From positions 1-26,072 of the forward strand of contig CALQJP020000006.1 in the NCBI GenBank assembly GCA_943330925.2: a stretch of 26,072 nt of DNA. The letters run 5' to 3'. Made by a program: the position numbers and the translations under genes. Origin of the DNA: Chryseobacterium gleum (GTDB taxonomy: Bacteria; Bacteroidota; Bacteroidia; Flavobacteriales_D; Sanyastnellaceae). Numbering within the stretch: the stretch's first letter is position 1; the number at the start of each line of letters is the position of its first letter. A model generated the notes under the pieces. It saw only the letters and a list, made by a program, of their open reading frames with translations. It did no database searches and was not told the origin of the DNA. Shown piece by piece: positions 1 through 8,139 of the stretch.

Positions 1-587
1 GAGTTTTCAAAATCATTAACCGTATTGATACTAATGGGAACTGTAGTACCCGGAATCAGAGCGATGTTCATCGCACTGTTGGTGTATGGGCCATTCAAGC
101 CGGGGCCACTCAGAAAGAATCCGAATGCATCATTGATACTGTTTACGAACTCCGGATATTCATCGGATGAGAAGACATAATTAAAAGCCAGGCTATCGCC
201 GGTCGGAACGAAATCAAATTCCAATATCGCGGTATTGTTGAGCGACATTCCACTGAGTTGCTCCAAATCGTTATCACCAACACCGTCGCTGAAGTCCGGC
301 GGTCCCTGATTAAAACTCCCGCTGCCATTCGGACCATCCGCTCCATCGACATTGCCGGTGCCAATTACGACGCCGTTGCCAATACCCAAACCACATCCAT
401 TGCATGTAAACCCGCCAATCTGGGCATTGTCACCTTGAAAGGTAATGTTGCTTGCTGTAACACCTGCACCGAGCAAAACATTCTGCACCGCGGCATTGGC
501 GTTAATTGAATTGTCAATGAGCAATTGAGCCGACAGCCGTCCGAAACAGACGACCAACAATGAAAAAAGAAGCAATCGCCTTTTCAT
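1..587 (-). CDS. Choice-of-anchor L domain protein, secreted (5' part only)
   Basis: This gene starts with ATG at 587 on the minus strand and stays open to the left window edge, so only the first 195 residues are visible. Residues 1-20 form a signal peptide (basic MKRR, then a hydrophobic stretch ending in LSA before Gln21). From about residue 30 the protein matches the choice-of-anchor L domain: glycine-rich GNGVVIGTGNV at about 71-80, then FNYVFSSDEYPEFV at about 135-148, and NDAFGFFLSGPG at about 152-163, which are the family's hallmark segments. Such proteins are usually large exported surface proteins of Bacteroidota, often ending in a type IX secretion sorting or gliding-motility C-terminal domain; that end lies outside the window, so the anchor is inferred. 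It is transcribed divergently from the ABC ATPase gene across a 101-bp gap that contains a small AT-rich dyad (604-618). Family assignment is strong; function is unknown. Confidence 0.88.
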   Translation of the reverse strand, partial: MKRRLLLFSLLVVCFGRLSAQLLIDNSINANAAVQNVLLGAGVTASNITFQGDNAQIGGFTCNGCGLGIGNGVVIGTGNVDGADGPNGSGSFNQGPPDFSDGVGDNDLEQLSGMSLNNTAILEFDFVPTGDSLAFNYVFSSDEYPEFVNSINDAFGFFLSGPGLNGPYTNSAMNIALIPGTTVPISINTVNDFEN

Positions 588-688
588 TTGGATTCGGTAA
601 CTTAATTAGAGGCTAATTTAATGATTTTTAGTGGAAATAATCCATGCGTGAATGGCTCAAATCATCTTGGAATGTACTTTAGCGGCGC

Positions 689-1393
689 ATGCAGGAAATC
701 ATACGGATAGAAGGTCTTACCAAGTTTTATCGAATAGGCGATGAAACCATCAAGGCACTTAATGGAGTGGACTTATCCATATCCAAAAATGAATACGTAG
801 CTCTGATGGGCCCCTCAGGCTCCGGAAAAAGCACCATCATGAACATCATCGGTTGCCTGGATACCCCTACCTCCGGGAGCTACTTCCTGAACGGACCGAA
901 CGTGGCGAATCTGGACGACAACAATCTGGCTGAAATTCGTAACAAGGAAATCGGATTCATCTTTCAAACCTTCAACCTGCTGCCTCGCTACAGTTCCCTC
1001 GACAACGTTGCATTGCCGCTGGTATATGCGGGCATTCCCAAAGATGTGCGCAACCAAAAAGCCAAAGATTCATTGCAGAGTGTGGGCCTGGCCGATCGCA
1101 TGAACCACAAACCCAATGAGCTTTCGGGCGGGCAGCGGCAGCGTGTAGCAGTAGCACGGGCACTGGTGAACAACCCGTCTATCATACTAGCCGACGAACC
1201 AACCGGAAATCTGGACACCAAAACAAGCCATGAAATAATGGCCTTGTTTGATGAAATACATCGTGCTGGCAATACGATCATAATTGTCACACACGAAGAA
1301 GACATTGCACGCATGGCCCATCGTATCGTGCGCATGCGCGACGGAAAAATTGAAAGCGACCTGCCCAACGTTCCCCAACGCACAAGTGCTTAA
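689..1393 (+). CDS. ABC transporter ATP-binding protein, LolD/MacB type
   Basis: The 234-residue product is a stand-alone ABC ATPase of the LolD/MacB/FtsE class. Visible motifs are Walker A GPSGSGKST (41-49), Q-loop Gln93, signature LSGGQ (145-149), Walker B IILADE (165-170) with catalytic Glu170, and switch His about 202 (VTHEE). The segment ADEPTGNLD and the length are typical of ATPases that drive mechanotransmission-type permeases (MacB, LolCDE) rather than solute importers. No permease is adjacent. A MacB/FtsX-type permease without its own ATPase lies about 10 kb away at 11545-12786 on the other strand and is a possible partner, but that is only inference. The start ATG follows an AT-rich leader without a Shine-Dalgarno sequence. 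asnS follows 62 bp downstream with its own promoter-like sequence, so co-transcription is uncertain. The substrate cannot be deduced. Confidence 0.93.
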   Translation: MQEIIRIEGLTKFYRIGDETIKALNGVDLSISKNEYVALMGPSGSGKSTIMNIIGCLDTPTSGSYFLNGPNVANLDDNNLAEIRNKEIGFIFQTFNLLPRYSSLDNVALPLVYAGIPKDVRNQKAKDSLQSVGLADRMNHKPNELSGGQRQRVAVARALVNNPSIILADEPTGNLDTKTSHEIMALFDEIHRAGNTIIIVTHEEDIARMAHRIVRMRDGKIESDLPNVPQRTSA

Positions 1394-1406
1394 GTTTTCG
1401 GGCTAG

Positions 1407-1435
1407 TTGGTTTTATAAGCAATGTGGTAAATTCG
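1407..1435 (+). promoter_or_regulatory. Putative promoter of asnS (Bacteroidota type)
   Basis: TTG at 1407-1409, an 18-bp spacer, and TAAATTCG at 1428-1435 resemble the Bacteroidota primary-sigma pattern TTG-N17-23-TAnnTTTG, with one mismatch in the -7 box. Transcription would begin about 14 bases before the asnS ATG at 1456. The call is based on pattern and position only. Confidence 0.4.
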
Positions 1436-1455
1436 CGTTCTCAAAACGCCGTACT

Positions 1456-2892
1456 ATGCCTCACGCTACTATCGCCGAATTATTTACCTCTCAGCCAATC
1501 GATACCACTGTTACAGTAAAGGGCTGGGTGAGAACCCTGCGCAACGACCAATTTCTGTCGGTATCTGACGGATCCACCATTCGCACGATGCAAATCGTGG
1601 TAAGCAAAGAGCAGCATGGTGAAAGCACATTGAAGCGACTGCAGACAGGCGCTGCCGTAGCAGCTACGGGCAAGGTGCAGAAGAGTTTGGGCAAAGGACA
1701 AGACATTGAAATCATCTGCGATCAACTTGAAATTTTAGGCGATTGCGATCCGAATGAATACCCCATCCAGATGAAACGCCATTCGCTGGAATTTCTCCGC
1801 GAAAAAGCACACCTGCGATTCAGAACAAACACCTTTGGAGCGGTATTCCGCATTCGCCATCACCTGGCATTCGCCATTCATAAGTTCTTCAACGACGGTG
1901 GATTCTATTATTTGCATGCGCCCATCATTACCGGCAGCGATGCAGAAGGTGCCGGCGAAATGTTTCGTGTCACCAACCTAAACATCGATGAAATTGCAAA
2001 GACCGGAAAGGTGGATTACTCGGAAGATTTCTTCGGCAAGACAACCAACCTAACGGTAAGCGGACAATTGGAAGCAGAACTCGCTGCGCTGGCACTGGGC
2101 AAAGTGTACACGTTCGGACCAACATTCCGCGCAGAAAACTCGAATACAAGCCGTCACCTTGCCGAATTCTGGATGATAGAACCGGAGGTCGCATTCAATG
2201 ACATCACCGACAACATGAACCTCGGTGAAGCATGCCTCAAATACTGCATCCAATACGCACTCGACCATTGTCGTGAAGACCTTGAGTTTTTGCAAGAGCG
2301 TGAGCTGAATGAAGACAAGCAAAAGCCTGTCGATGAAAGACAGTCCATGCCGCTTCTAGAACGTTTGAACATGATTGTGAGCAATGAATTTGAACGCATC
2401 AGCTATACAGAAGCCATCGATATTCTTCTGCAGTCCAATCATTTCAAAAAGAAAAAATTCAAGTATCCGGTTGAATGGGGAATTGATATGCAGAGTGAGC
2501 ATGAGCGCTATCTGGTTGAGAAACATTTCCAGAAACCCGTTATCATCACAGGGTATCCCGCTGCCATCAAAGCGTTCTACATGCGCATGAATGAGCCCGA
2601 TGCTCAAGGCCGTGAAACCGTTGCTGCCATGGACATTCTGGTGCCGGGCATTGGTGAAATCATCGGAGGGTCACAGCGCGAAGAACGCCTGGACATACTT
2701 CGCAGTAAGTGCGCGCAATTCAACATACCGGAAGATCACATCTGGTGGTATTTGGAAACGAGAAAATTCGGAACATGCGTGCATGCAGGCTTCGGTATGG
2801 GCTTCGAGCGTCTTATTATGTTTGTGACAGGCATGGGCAACATCCGCGATGTCATTCCATTCCCGCGTACACCGCTGAACGCAGAATTCTAA
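1456..2892 (+). CDS. asnS: Asparaginyl-tRNA synthetase
   Basis: This 478-residue class IIb aminoacyl-tRNA synthetase charges tRNA-Asn with asparagine in the cytoplasm. The N-terminal OB-fold anticodon-binding domain spans about residues 10-105 (VTVKGWVRTLR). The catalytic domain follows, with motif 2 FRAENSNTSRHLAEF from residue 224 and motif 3 GFGMGFERL from residue 445, ending in the family's IRDVIPFPRTP signature. The arrangement after motif 2 (WMIEPE) separates AsnRS from AspRS, and the length is normal for Bacteroidota AsnRS, which carry an insertion between motifs 2 and 3. The start ATG lies 20 bp after a promoter-like TAAATTCG box. The TAA stop (2890-2892) overlaps the stop of the convergent recN (2889-2891), so the two genes share four bases at their 3' ends and no terminator fits between them. 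Confidence 0.98.
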   Translation: MPHATIAELFTSQPIDTTVTVKGWVRTLRNDQFLSVSDGSTIRTMQIVVSKEQHGESTLKRLQTGAAVAATGKVQKSLGKGQDIEIICDQLEILGDCDPNEYPIQMKRHSLEFLREKAHLRFRTNTFGAVFRIRHHLAFAIHKFFNDGGFYYLHAPIITGSDAEGAGEMFRVTNLNIDEIAKTGKVDYSEDFFGKTTNLTVSGQLEAELAALALGKVYTFGPTFRAENSNTSRHLAEFWMIEPEVAFNDITDNMNLGEACLKYCIQYALDHCREDLEFLQERELNEDKQKPVDERQSMPLLERLNMIVSNEFERISYTEAIDILLQSNHFKKKKFKYPVEWGIDMQSEHERYLVEKHFQKPVIITGYPAAIKAFYMRMNEPDAQGRETVAAMDILVPGIGEIIGGSQREERLDILRSKCAQFNIPEDHIWWYLETRKFGTCVHAGFGMGFERLIMFVTGMGNIRDVIPFPRTPLNAEF

Positions 2893-4541
2893 GACAACAG
2901 TTCCTTCGCATTGGCTAATGCAGCAGCGGAAAGTTTCTTCCCGCCCAGCATTTCTGCTAATTCGTTCACACGCTTTTCAGCCTGTATCTCTTCAACCGAA
3001 GTATAGGTCTGATCGCCGCGCACCTCCTTGGCTACTTTCCAGTGATAATCGGCCTTGCCTGCAATCTGAGGCAAATGCGTTATGGCAAGCAACTGCATGG
3101 AAGCACTCATCTCTTTGAGAATGGCCCCAATCTTCAGACCCACCTCACCACTTACGCCTTGATCGATTTCATCCAATATGAGAACAGGCAAACGCTTATG
3201 CTTGCTGATGGAAGCTTTTATGGCCAGCATCACGCGCGCAATTTCACCACCGCTTGCCACCTTGTGTATAGGCTGAAATTGCCCACCCTTATTCGCTTTG
3301 AATAGGAAGGCAATTTGATTCCTTCCCCAAAAATCAAAATCCTCCTTGCGCTCCAACTGCAGCTGCACCTCTGCGTGTTCCATACTCAGCTGAGCGAAGT
3401 ATCCGCGCATTTCCTTTTCGGCCATCTTTGCGCCCTTGGCCCTTGACTTATCGAGTGTCATCGATAATTCACCAAGCTCTTCCGCGCAGGATGCTATTTC
3501 CAATTCGCACTTCATCATTCGCTCTTCCAACTCTTCCGATGAAAATGCACGCGACTGCAACTGGTTTAAAATGCTCATCAACTCGTCGGCAGTTTGCACG
3601 CGATGCTTCTTTTGCAACAAGTACAACATCGACAATCGCTCGCCTATTTGCTCAACTCTCTTCTCATCGCTTTGCACTCCTGCTGCAAACGACTCGATGT
3701 CGCGCGTCAACTCTCGCAATTCGATGATGCTGCTTTCAAGTCGGTTGTGATACTCCGTCAGTGCTGTGCTATGACTGCTCACTTTGCCCAAAATCGATTT
3801 CGCTGAAGCCAATCTGTTGAGCACAGAATGCTCAATTCCATCCAGAATTTCACCTGTGCTATGCAGTGCCTGACGAATGTGATCGGCATGTTGCAGTGTA
3901 TTCAATTCCGACTCCAGCTCCTCTTGTTTTAACTCAGCCAGGCCGGCCTTTTCCAATTCCTGCAATTGAAACTGAACGTAATCCTGTTCCTGCTGCCATT
4001 GCGAAAGTTGGCCCTTCACTTCACTGAGTTCACCACGAAGCTGATTCCACTTCTCAAATGCGATTCTGTATGATTTCAAAACAGGGTCGTTGCCCGAAAA
4101 GGCGTCCAACACTTCAAACTGAAACGAACGTTCACCCAGCAATGAATTCTCATGCTGGCTGTGAATATCAACCAACCGAGCGCCCAGCATTTTCAATAGA
4201 TGGAGCTGCACAGGAGTATCATTGATAAACGCTCTGCTCTTGCCGCCAACGGCAATCTCACGGCGCACAACGGTGTGGTCCTCGTAGTCGAGATCGTTTT
4301 CATCAAAAAAAGATTTCAGCTCGCACCCCTTCAGATCGAAGGTTGCTTCTACTACACATTTGGCATCACCCCGTCGGATAGACTTCGCATCGGCTCGCTC
4401 ACCCAATAGAAGTCCAAACGCACCCAGCAAAATCGATTTTCCGCTTCCCGTCTCACCTGTTATAGCCGTAAAGCCGTTGGCAACCGGAATGGAAAGCTCA
4501 TCGATGAGTGCATAATTCTGAACGAGAAGAGACGTAAGCAT
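2889..4541 (-). CDS. recN: DNA repair protein RecN
   Basis: RecN is an SMC-like ATPase that acts in recombinational repair of double-strand breaks. The 550-residue product has the family's normal length: N-terminal Walker A GETGSGKS (29-36), a long central coiled coil of alternating Glu/Lys/Gln/Leu, then a C-terminal ATPase half with ABC signature VASGGE (428-433) and Walker B LPVLILDEID with Asp457-Glu458. I chose ATG at 4541 (MLTSLLVQNYALI), which matches the family start; an in-frame TTG three codons upstream is less likely. It is the last gene of the minus-strand run bamD-rpoZ-coaBC-DUF4835-recN, 101 bp downstream of DUF4835. That gap holds a TTACTTTG box on the minus strand (4562-4569) that could give recN its own promoter. 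Its TAG stop overlaps the asnS TAA. Confidence 0.97.
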   Translation of the reverse strand: MLTSLLVQNYALIDELSIPVANGFTAITGETGSGKSILLGAFGLLLGERADAKSIRRGDAKCVVEATFDLKGCELKSFFDENDLDYEDHTVVRREIAVGGKSRAFINDTPVQLHLLKMLGARLVDIHSQHENSLLGERSFQFEVLDAFSGNDPVLKSYRIAFEKWNQLRGELSEVKGQLSQWQQEQDYVQFQLQELEKAGLAELKQEELESELNTLQHADHIRQALHSTGEILDGIEHSVLNRLASAKSILGKVSSHSTALTEYHNRLESSIIELRELTRDIESFAAGVQSDEKRVEQIGERLSMLYLLQKKHRVQTADELMSILNQLQSRAFSSEELEERMMKCELEIASCAEELGELSMTLDKSRAKGAKMAEKEMRGYFAQLSMEHAEVQLQLERKEDFDFWGRNQIAFLFKANKGGQFQPIHKVASGGEIARVMLAIKASISKHKRLPVLILDEIDQGVSGEVGLKIGAILKEMSASMQLLAITHLPQIAGKADYHWKVAKEVRGDQTYTSVEEIQAEKRVNELAEMLGGKKLSAAALANAKELLS

Positions 4542-4642
4542 GCCATTCAATTTTAGTAAAGCAAAGTAAGCGCATGCTATGCTAGTCGCTAAGCCCGAAT
4601 TGACTCCGAACGGCTACTATTTATTCACATCCGCAGAGATTG

Positions 4643-5539
4643 CTATTGAAGAATACGCTCGTACTTGGAGATGTTACCCGGATCGAGCAACTTGCAATTT
4701 TCTACAACCAACTTCTTATCGTCTATCGTGCGTGGTTTGTAGATGTTCACAATCTCATCCGACTTGGCATAGAACAACACCTGCATGTTGTAGGATGAAG
4801 GCTTGATTCTATGCACATCATTCAATCCATCAATAGCTGCGCTCATTACCTCGATTGCTGCTGCCTGGTCGAGGTAAAGCTTATCCAAACCCTTTCGATG
4901 GTAATTATAAAAGAACTCGCGAATTGGCTTGAACGATTGTGAAAGGATGTTTTCAATGAACCAAAATCTGTTTTGTCTTCCCTTTTCATTGCTTCGCCAA
5001 CCAGGCTCAGCAGCGTTTTGAGCATTATTGATGATGGTCTGACAAGTAAGGTAATGGTCAGTGCCTCCTTCCATGGCAAAAGAATCATAATCCATAGCCA
5101 ATATGAGGTTGGCATAAAAGGCCAGTACGCTGCTCAGATTGTCGCGGTGCTGATCATTACTCCATTGAATCATCGTGTTCTCTTGAAACACAAACTCGAA
5201 GTCGCGGTCATTGATGTTCAACAGCGAAGTCTTGTAATCTGAATTGTAAACGGGACGGCTGCTGGTCACTTGTAAACTGCCTTTAAACGACCGGTTGTCG
5301 ACCTGCTGCTCGATGGTAATCTGAAAAGTGCATTGAATTCGTTCATTGTTCTGCCAAGTATCCTTTGACCATTTGCGACCATTCAGAAATTCTGTGATCG
5401 TGCTTTTCATGGTATTGAAAAACTCGGGGGGAGAAATTACCTGTTGGGGTATCAGCACATTTACAGTGGCATTTAGTTCCTGCGCATTCGCAGCAACAAC
5501 CGCATACATACCTATCAATAGAGCGAAAATTCTTTTCAT
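4643..5539 (-). CDS. DUF4835 family protein (PorD-type, type IX secretion-associated)
   Basis: The 298-residue protein has a signal peptide (MKRIFALLIGMYAVVAANA before Gln20) and then the DUF4835 family body: ELNATVNVLIPQQV at about 21-34, a WSKDTWQNNERIQC segment at about 57-70, FAMEGGTDHYLTCQ at about 154-167, and FNY-type residues near the C-terminus. This family is restricted to Bacteroidota and, as I recall, has been called PorD in type IX secretion annotations; the biochemical role is not established, so I give no symbol. Its ATG (5537-5539) overlaps the coaBC stop as ATGA, implying translational coupling. The order bamD, rpoZ, coaBC, DUF4835, recN is a recurrent Bacteroidota arrangement. 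The protein is predicted periplasmic or envelope-associated. Confidence 0.88.
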   Translation of the reverse strand: MKRIFALLIGMYAVVAANAQELNATVNVLIPQQVISPPEFFNTMKSTITEFLNGRKWSKDTWQNNERIQCTFQITIEQQVDNRSFKGSLQVTSSRPVYNSDYKTSLLNINDRDFEFVFQENTMIQWSNDQHRDNLSSVLAFYANLILAMDYDSFAMEGGTDHYLTCQTIINNAQNAAEPGWRSNEKGRQNRFWFIENILSQSFKPIREFFYNYHRKGLDKLYLDQAAAIEVMSAAIDGLNDVHRIKPSSYNMQVLFYAKSDEIVNIYKPRTIDDKKLVVENCKLLDPGNISKYERILQ

Positions 5540-6741
5540 GCGTTAATCAATTCTACGATTGCATCAGCTATGTCATGTGCAACTTGCAATTTGGGCTTCA
5601 ACCCGAATTCGCGGGTTTTATTGTTGCGCCAAATTAACGTGATTTTATTGGTGTCTGTTCCGAAACCAGCACCTTCATCGCGGAGACTGTTCAAGACTAT
5701 TAAATCCAAATTCTTCCTCTCCAACTTTGCCATTGCATGATTCAACTCATCCGTTGTCTCAAGCGCAAAGCCAACCAACCACTGCTCTGCCCGCTTAGCA
5801 CTTCCCAAAGCAAAGGCTACATCGGGTGTCTTTATCAACTGCAAAGACCATTTCTCCTCACCCTTCTTATGCTTCTCTTGCAGGTATGTTTCAGGCATAT
5901 AATCGGCAACTGCTGCTGCAAGCACTGCTCCATCGGCCTGCTCGAAAACAGGCAAGCAGGCATTCAACATCTCGTTTGCTGAAGTAACATTCACGCGATG
6001 AATGAGCGGGTGCTGCGTTGAAAGATGTGACGGACCGCAAACCAATGTAACGCGCGCGCCCATATCTGCCAGTGTCTCGGCAAGTGCAAAACCCATCTTA
6101 CCTGTGGAGTGATTGCCAATAAACCTTACCGGGTCGATGGCTTCATGCGTGGGGCCTGCAGTGACAAGGATGTGTTTTCCGCGCAGCGGACTCTTCGCCG
6201 TCAGTGCGGTAAGTATCGATTCAACAATCTCCTCGGGCTCCGCCATTCTTCCCTTGCCTATCAGTCCGCTGGCTAGTTCGCCCTCTCCGGGCGCCAGGAG
6301 ATGATGACCAAATGAAACTAGTTTTTCTATGTTCTCAACAGTAGCACCGTGCAAGAACATGTCGTGATCCATGGCCGGCGCGAAGAACACAGGACATCGT
6401 GCGCTCATGTAAACAGCCATAAAGAAACTATCGCATTGACCATGTGCCATTTTGCTCAACGTATGGGCAGTCAAGGGTGCAATCACAATCATGTCGGCCC
6501 ACAAAGCCATATCAACATGATTCACCCAAACGCCACTGTCTTTATTCTCGGTAAAATCAGAATGCACCGGGTTCTTGCTAAGGGTTGAAAAAGTCAGCGG
6601 CGTCACAAATTGTAAAGCACCATTGGTGAGCATTACACGCACATCCGCTCCCGCCTGAACGAGCAAACGAACCAGGTAGGCTGCCTTGTATGCAGCAATG
6701 CTACCGGTAACACCTACTATAATTTTTTTTCCTTGAAGCAT
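5536..6741 (-). CDS. coaBC: Bifunctional phosphopantothenoylcysteine decarboxylase / phosphopantothenate-cysteine ligase
   Basis: CoaBC performs two consecutive steps of coenzyme A synthesis: ligation of cysteine to 4'-phosphopantothenate (CoaB) and FMN-dependent decarboxylation (CoaC). The CoaC half comes first, with GVTGSIAAYK near the N-terminus, catalytic-His segment VNHVDMALWAD, and PAMDHDMF in place of the classical PAMNxxMW. The CoaB half follows from about residue 180 (ILVTAGPTHEAIDPVRFIGN, STGKMG, AAAVADY). I chose ATG at 6741 (MLQGKKIIVGVTG, 401 residues). An in-frame ATG at 6777 would add 12 residues, but they are encoded inside an 11-bp hairpin and do not resemble the family. The gene follows rpoZ by 63 bases and its TGA overlaps the DUF4835 ATG. 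Function is secure; the start is probable. Confidence 0.96.
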   Translation of the reverse strand: MLQGKKIIVGVTGSIAAYKAAYLVRLLVQAGADVRVMLTNGALQFVTPLTFSTLSKNPVHSDFTENKDSGVWVNHVDMALWADMIVIAPLTAHTLSKMAHGQCDSFFMAVYMSARCPVFFAPAMDHDMFLHGATVENIEKLVSFGHHLLAPGEGELASGLIGKGRMAEPEEIVESILTALTAKSPLRGKHILVTAGPTHEAIDPVRFIGNHSTGKMGFALAETLADMGARVTLVCGPSHLSTQHPLIHRVNVTSANEMLNACLPVFEQADGAVLAAAVADYMPETYLQEKHKKGEEKWSLQLIKTPDVAFALGSAKRAEQWLVGFALETTDELNHAMAKLERKNLDLIVLNSLRDEGAGFGTDTNKITLIWRNNKTREFGLKPKLQVAHDIADAIVELINA

Positions 6742-6756
6742 GTGGTCTGAAAATGA

Positions 6757-6783
6757 AGAAAGATGGCGTTCTGCCATCTTTCT
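6757..6783 (-). terminator. Hairpin in the rpoZ-coaBC gap: attenuator or weak terminator
   Basis: A perfect 11-bp inverted repeat (arms 6757-6767 and 6773-6783, loop of 5) lies between rpoZ and coaBC. In the minus-strand transcript the stem is AGAAAGATGGC / GCCATCTTTCT, and it is followed by UCAUUUUC, which is U-rich but not a clean U-run. It could reduce read-through from bamD-rpoZ into coaBC, or protect a processed 3' end. It lies 15 bases before the chosen coaBC start. Confidence 0.55.
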
Positions 6784-6804
6784 GTATGCTATTAATCGAA
6801 CGGA

Positions 6805-7140
6805 TTAACCGTTAATTACTTCTTCCGGATAGCGCCAGTGAACGGCACCGTCCACCAATTCTTGCACTGCTATGCTGTGAGGCTTTGGCAAACGCTCGTA
6901 ATGGCGGCTGATTTCAATTTGCTCGCGGTTTTCGAATACTTCTTCGAGGTTGTCGCTGTTGCTGCCGAACTCTTCCAGCTTCTGCGACAATTCTTCCTTC
7001 ATCTCACGGCTAATTTGATTGGCACGCTTGGTCAACAATACGATGGTTTCGAAAAGGTTACCGTCTACCTTGTCATACAACTCACTCGTGTTGCGAGTAA
7101 CGGTTGTCTTTGCAGCGGTTGAATTCTTGTATGTGCTCAT
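6805..7140 (-). CDS. rpoZ: DNA-directed RNA polymerase omega subunit (Bacteroidota type)
   Basis: The 111-residue protein matches the Bacteroidota form of the RNA polymerase omega subunit, which helps fold and stabilise the beta' subunit. After a Ser/Thr-rich N-terminus (1-20) come the family segments YDKVDGNLFETIVLLTKRAN (about 22-41, containing the omega-type VLLTKRANQI helix), DNLEEVFENREQIEISRHYE (about 63-82), and LPKPHSIAVQEL. The family is divergent from proteobacterial omega but keeps the KRANQI core. Its ATG overlaps the bamD TGA as ATGA (7137-7140), so it is likely translationally coupled to bamD. A hairpin follows before coaBC. Position in the bamD-rpoZ-coaBC cluster supports the call. 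Confidence 0.92.
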   Translation of the reverse strand: MSTYKNSTAAKTTVTRNTSELYDKVDGNLFETIVLLTKRANQISREMKEELSQKLEEFGSNSDNLEEVFENREQIEISRHYERLPKPHSIAVQELVDGAVHWRYPEEVING

Positions 7141-7973
7141 TTTTTAGATTGTTCGCTAGAGGTTGAACTCAATTTTTCTACTTGCTTTTCACTCTTCTGA
7201 AAGTAATCTTCAGCATCTCTCAAAAACTTACTTCCCGGAAAAGCGACTGCGAATGTACGATAATTTTCAGCTACTGCTCGCATTCTTTCCAATTTCTTCT
7301 CCTCGACACTGCCTTCCGCCAACATATACTGACATTTGACAATCAAATACATAGCCTCCTCACGGTAGATGGAGCCCGGATATTCTCGGATAAAATCCTT
7401 CAATGCCGAGGTTGCAGCCTTGTACTTCATGGTCTTGGCGAACTGATAGGCATTTTCATACGCCTTTCGCTCCAACTTCATACTCAACCGCTCAATCTGA
7501 TGATTGGCTGAGTCCTTCAGATGGCTGTTAGGATACCTATCCAGAAACAACTGATACTCGTCTATAGCGTTTCGTGTGTCTGTTTGATCCAGTGAATACG
7601 ATGGAGATAATTCATAACTGCACTCTGCTGCCAAAAAAAGACACTCCTCAGAACGCGGGCTGTTACTGAACGTTTTGGTGAACGTTTTCAGGTAGTAATT
7701 GGCCAGGTAATAATCTTTCACGCCGTAATGGCTCCTCGCATAAAGGAAATATACATCCTCAGCCAGTTGCGTTCCTCTTGTCAACCCTATCAACTCCTCC
7801 AAAATCGGAAGCGATTTATAGTAGTATGTGCTATCGTAATACTCCTTTGCCTTGGTGTACTTGTAATTGATATCCGTGCTCTTCAATACCTTGTTGTATT
7901 CGCTGCAGCCGGAAAGCAGCCAGGTGACGACGGCCAGCAGAGCGAGTACGTTGAAAAAGCGGTGGTTGTTCAT
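7137..7973 (-). CDS. bamD: Outer-membrane assembly lipoprotein BamD
   Basis: BamD is the TPR lipoprotein of the Bam complex, which inserts beta-barrels into the outer membrane. The 278-residue product starts MNNHRFFNVLALLAVVTWLLSGC: a lipoprotein signal with lipobox LSGC, lipidated on Cys23. The mature part is a series of TPR-like helical pairs (YTKAKEYYDSTYYYKSLPILEEL; RNAIDEYQLFLDRYPNSHL; ATSALKDFIREYPGS; FAVAFPGSKFLRDAEDYFQK), with the RYPNS/YPGS turns typical of BamD/YfiO. An open frame continues 64 codons upstream to 8165, but that extension overlaps the divergent gene's start and lacks any signal sequence, so ATG at 7973 is preferred. It heads the cluster running to recN and overlaps rpoZ by four bases. 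Confidence 0.93.
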   Translation of the reverse strand: MNNHRFFNVLALLAVVTWLLSGCSEYNKVLKSTDINYKYTKAKEYYDSTYYYKSLPILEELIGLTRGTQLAEDVYFLYARSHYGVKDYYLANYYLKTFTKTFSNSPRSEECLFLAAECSYELSPSYSLDQTDTRNAIDEYQLFLDRYPNSHLKDSANHQIERLSMKLERKAYENAYQFAKTMKYKAATSALKDFIREYPGSIYREEAMYLIVKCQYMLAEGSVEEKKLERMRAVAENYRTFAVAFPGSKFLRDAEDYFQKSEKQVEKLSSTSSEQSKK

Positions 7974-7984
7974 GACTTCGGCCG

Positions 7985-7992
7985 CGAAAATA
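7985..7992 (-). promoter_or_regulatory. Putative -7 box upstream of bamD
   Basis: On the minus strand the sequence TATTTTCG lies 11 bases before the bamD ATG and differs from TAnnTTTG at one position. No clear TTG -33 element is seen at the right distance, so this is a weak candidate for the promoter of the bamD-to-recN cluster. Confidence 0.28.
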
Positions 7993-8105
7993 AGCGAATG
8001 TCTAGTTTTGAAGCTATTCAGTGCGCAATCGGCTCTGAAAAAATGCAAAAGCCCCTGCTGTTTATAACTGCCACAGATGAATAACCGATGGAAGTAACCA
8101 TTTCC

Positions 8106-8113
8106 TAATTTTG
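8106..8113 (+). promoter_or_regulatory. Putative -7 box of the oxoamine synthase gene
   Basis: TAATTTTG is a perfect match to the Bacteroidota -7 box TAnnTTTG and lies 26 bases before the TTG start at 8140, giving a leader of about 20 AT-rich bases. No convincing -33 TTG is visible. The spacing independently supports the TTG start. Confidence 0.5.
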
Positions 8114-8139
8114 GCTTAGAAATTTTAAAACTCAATACG

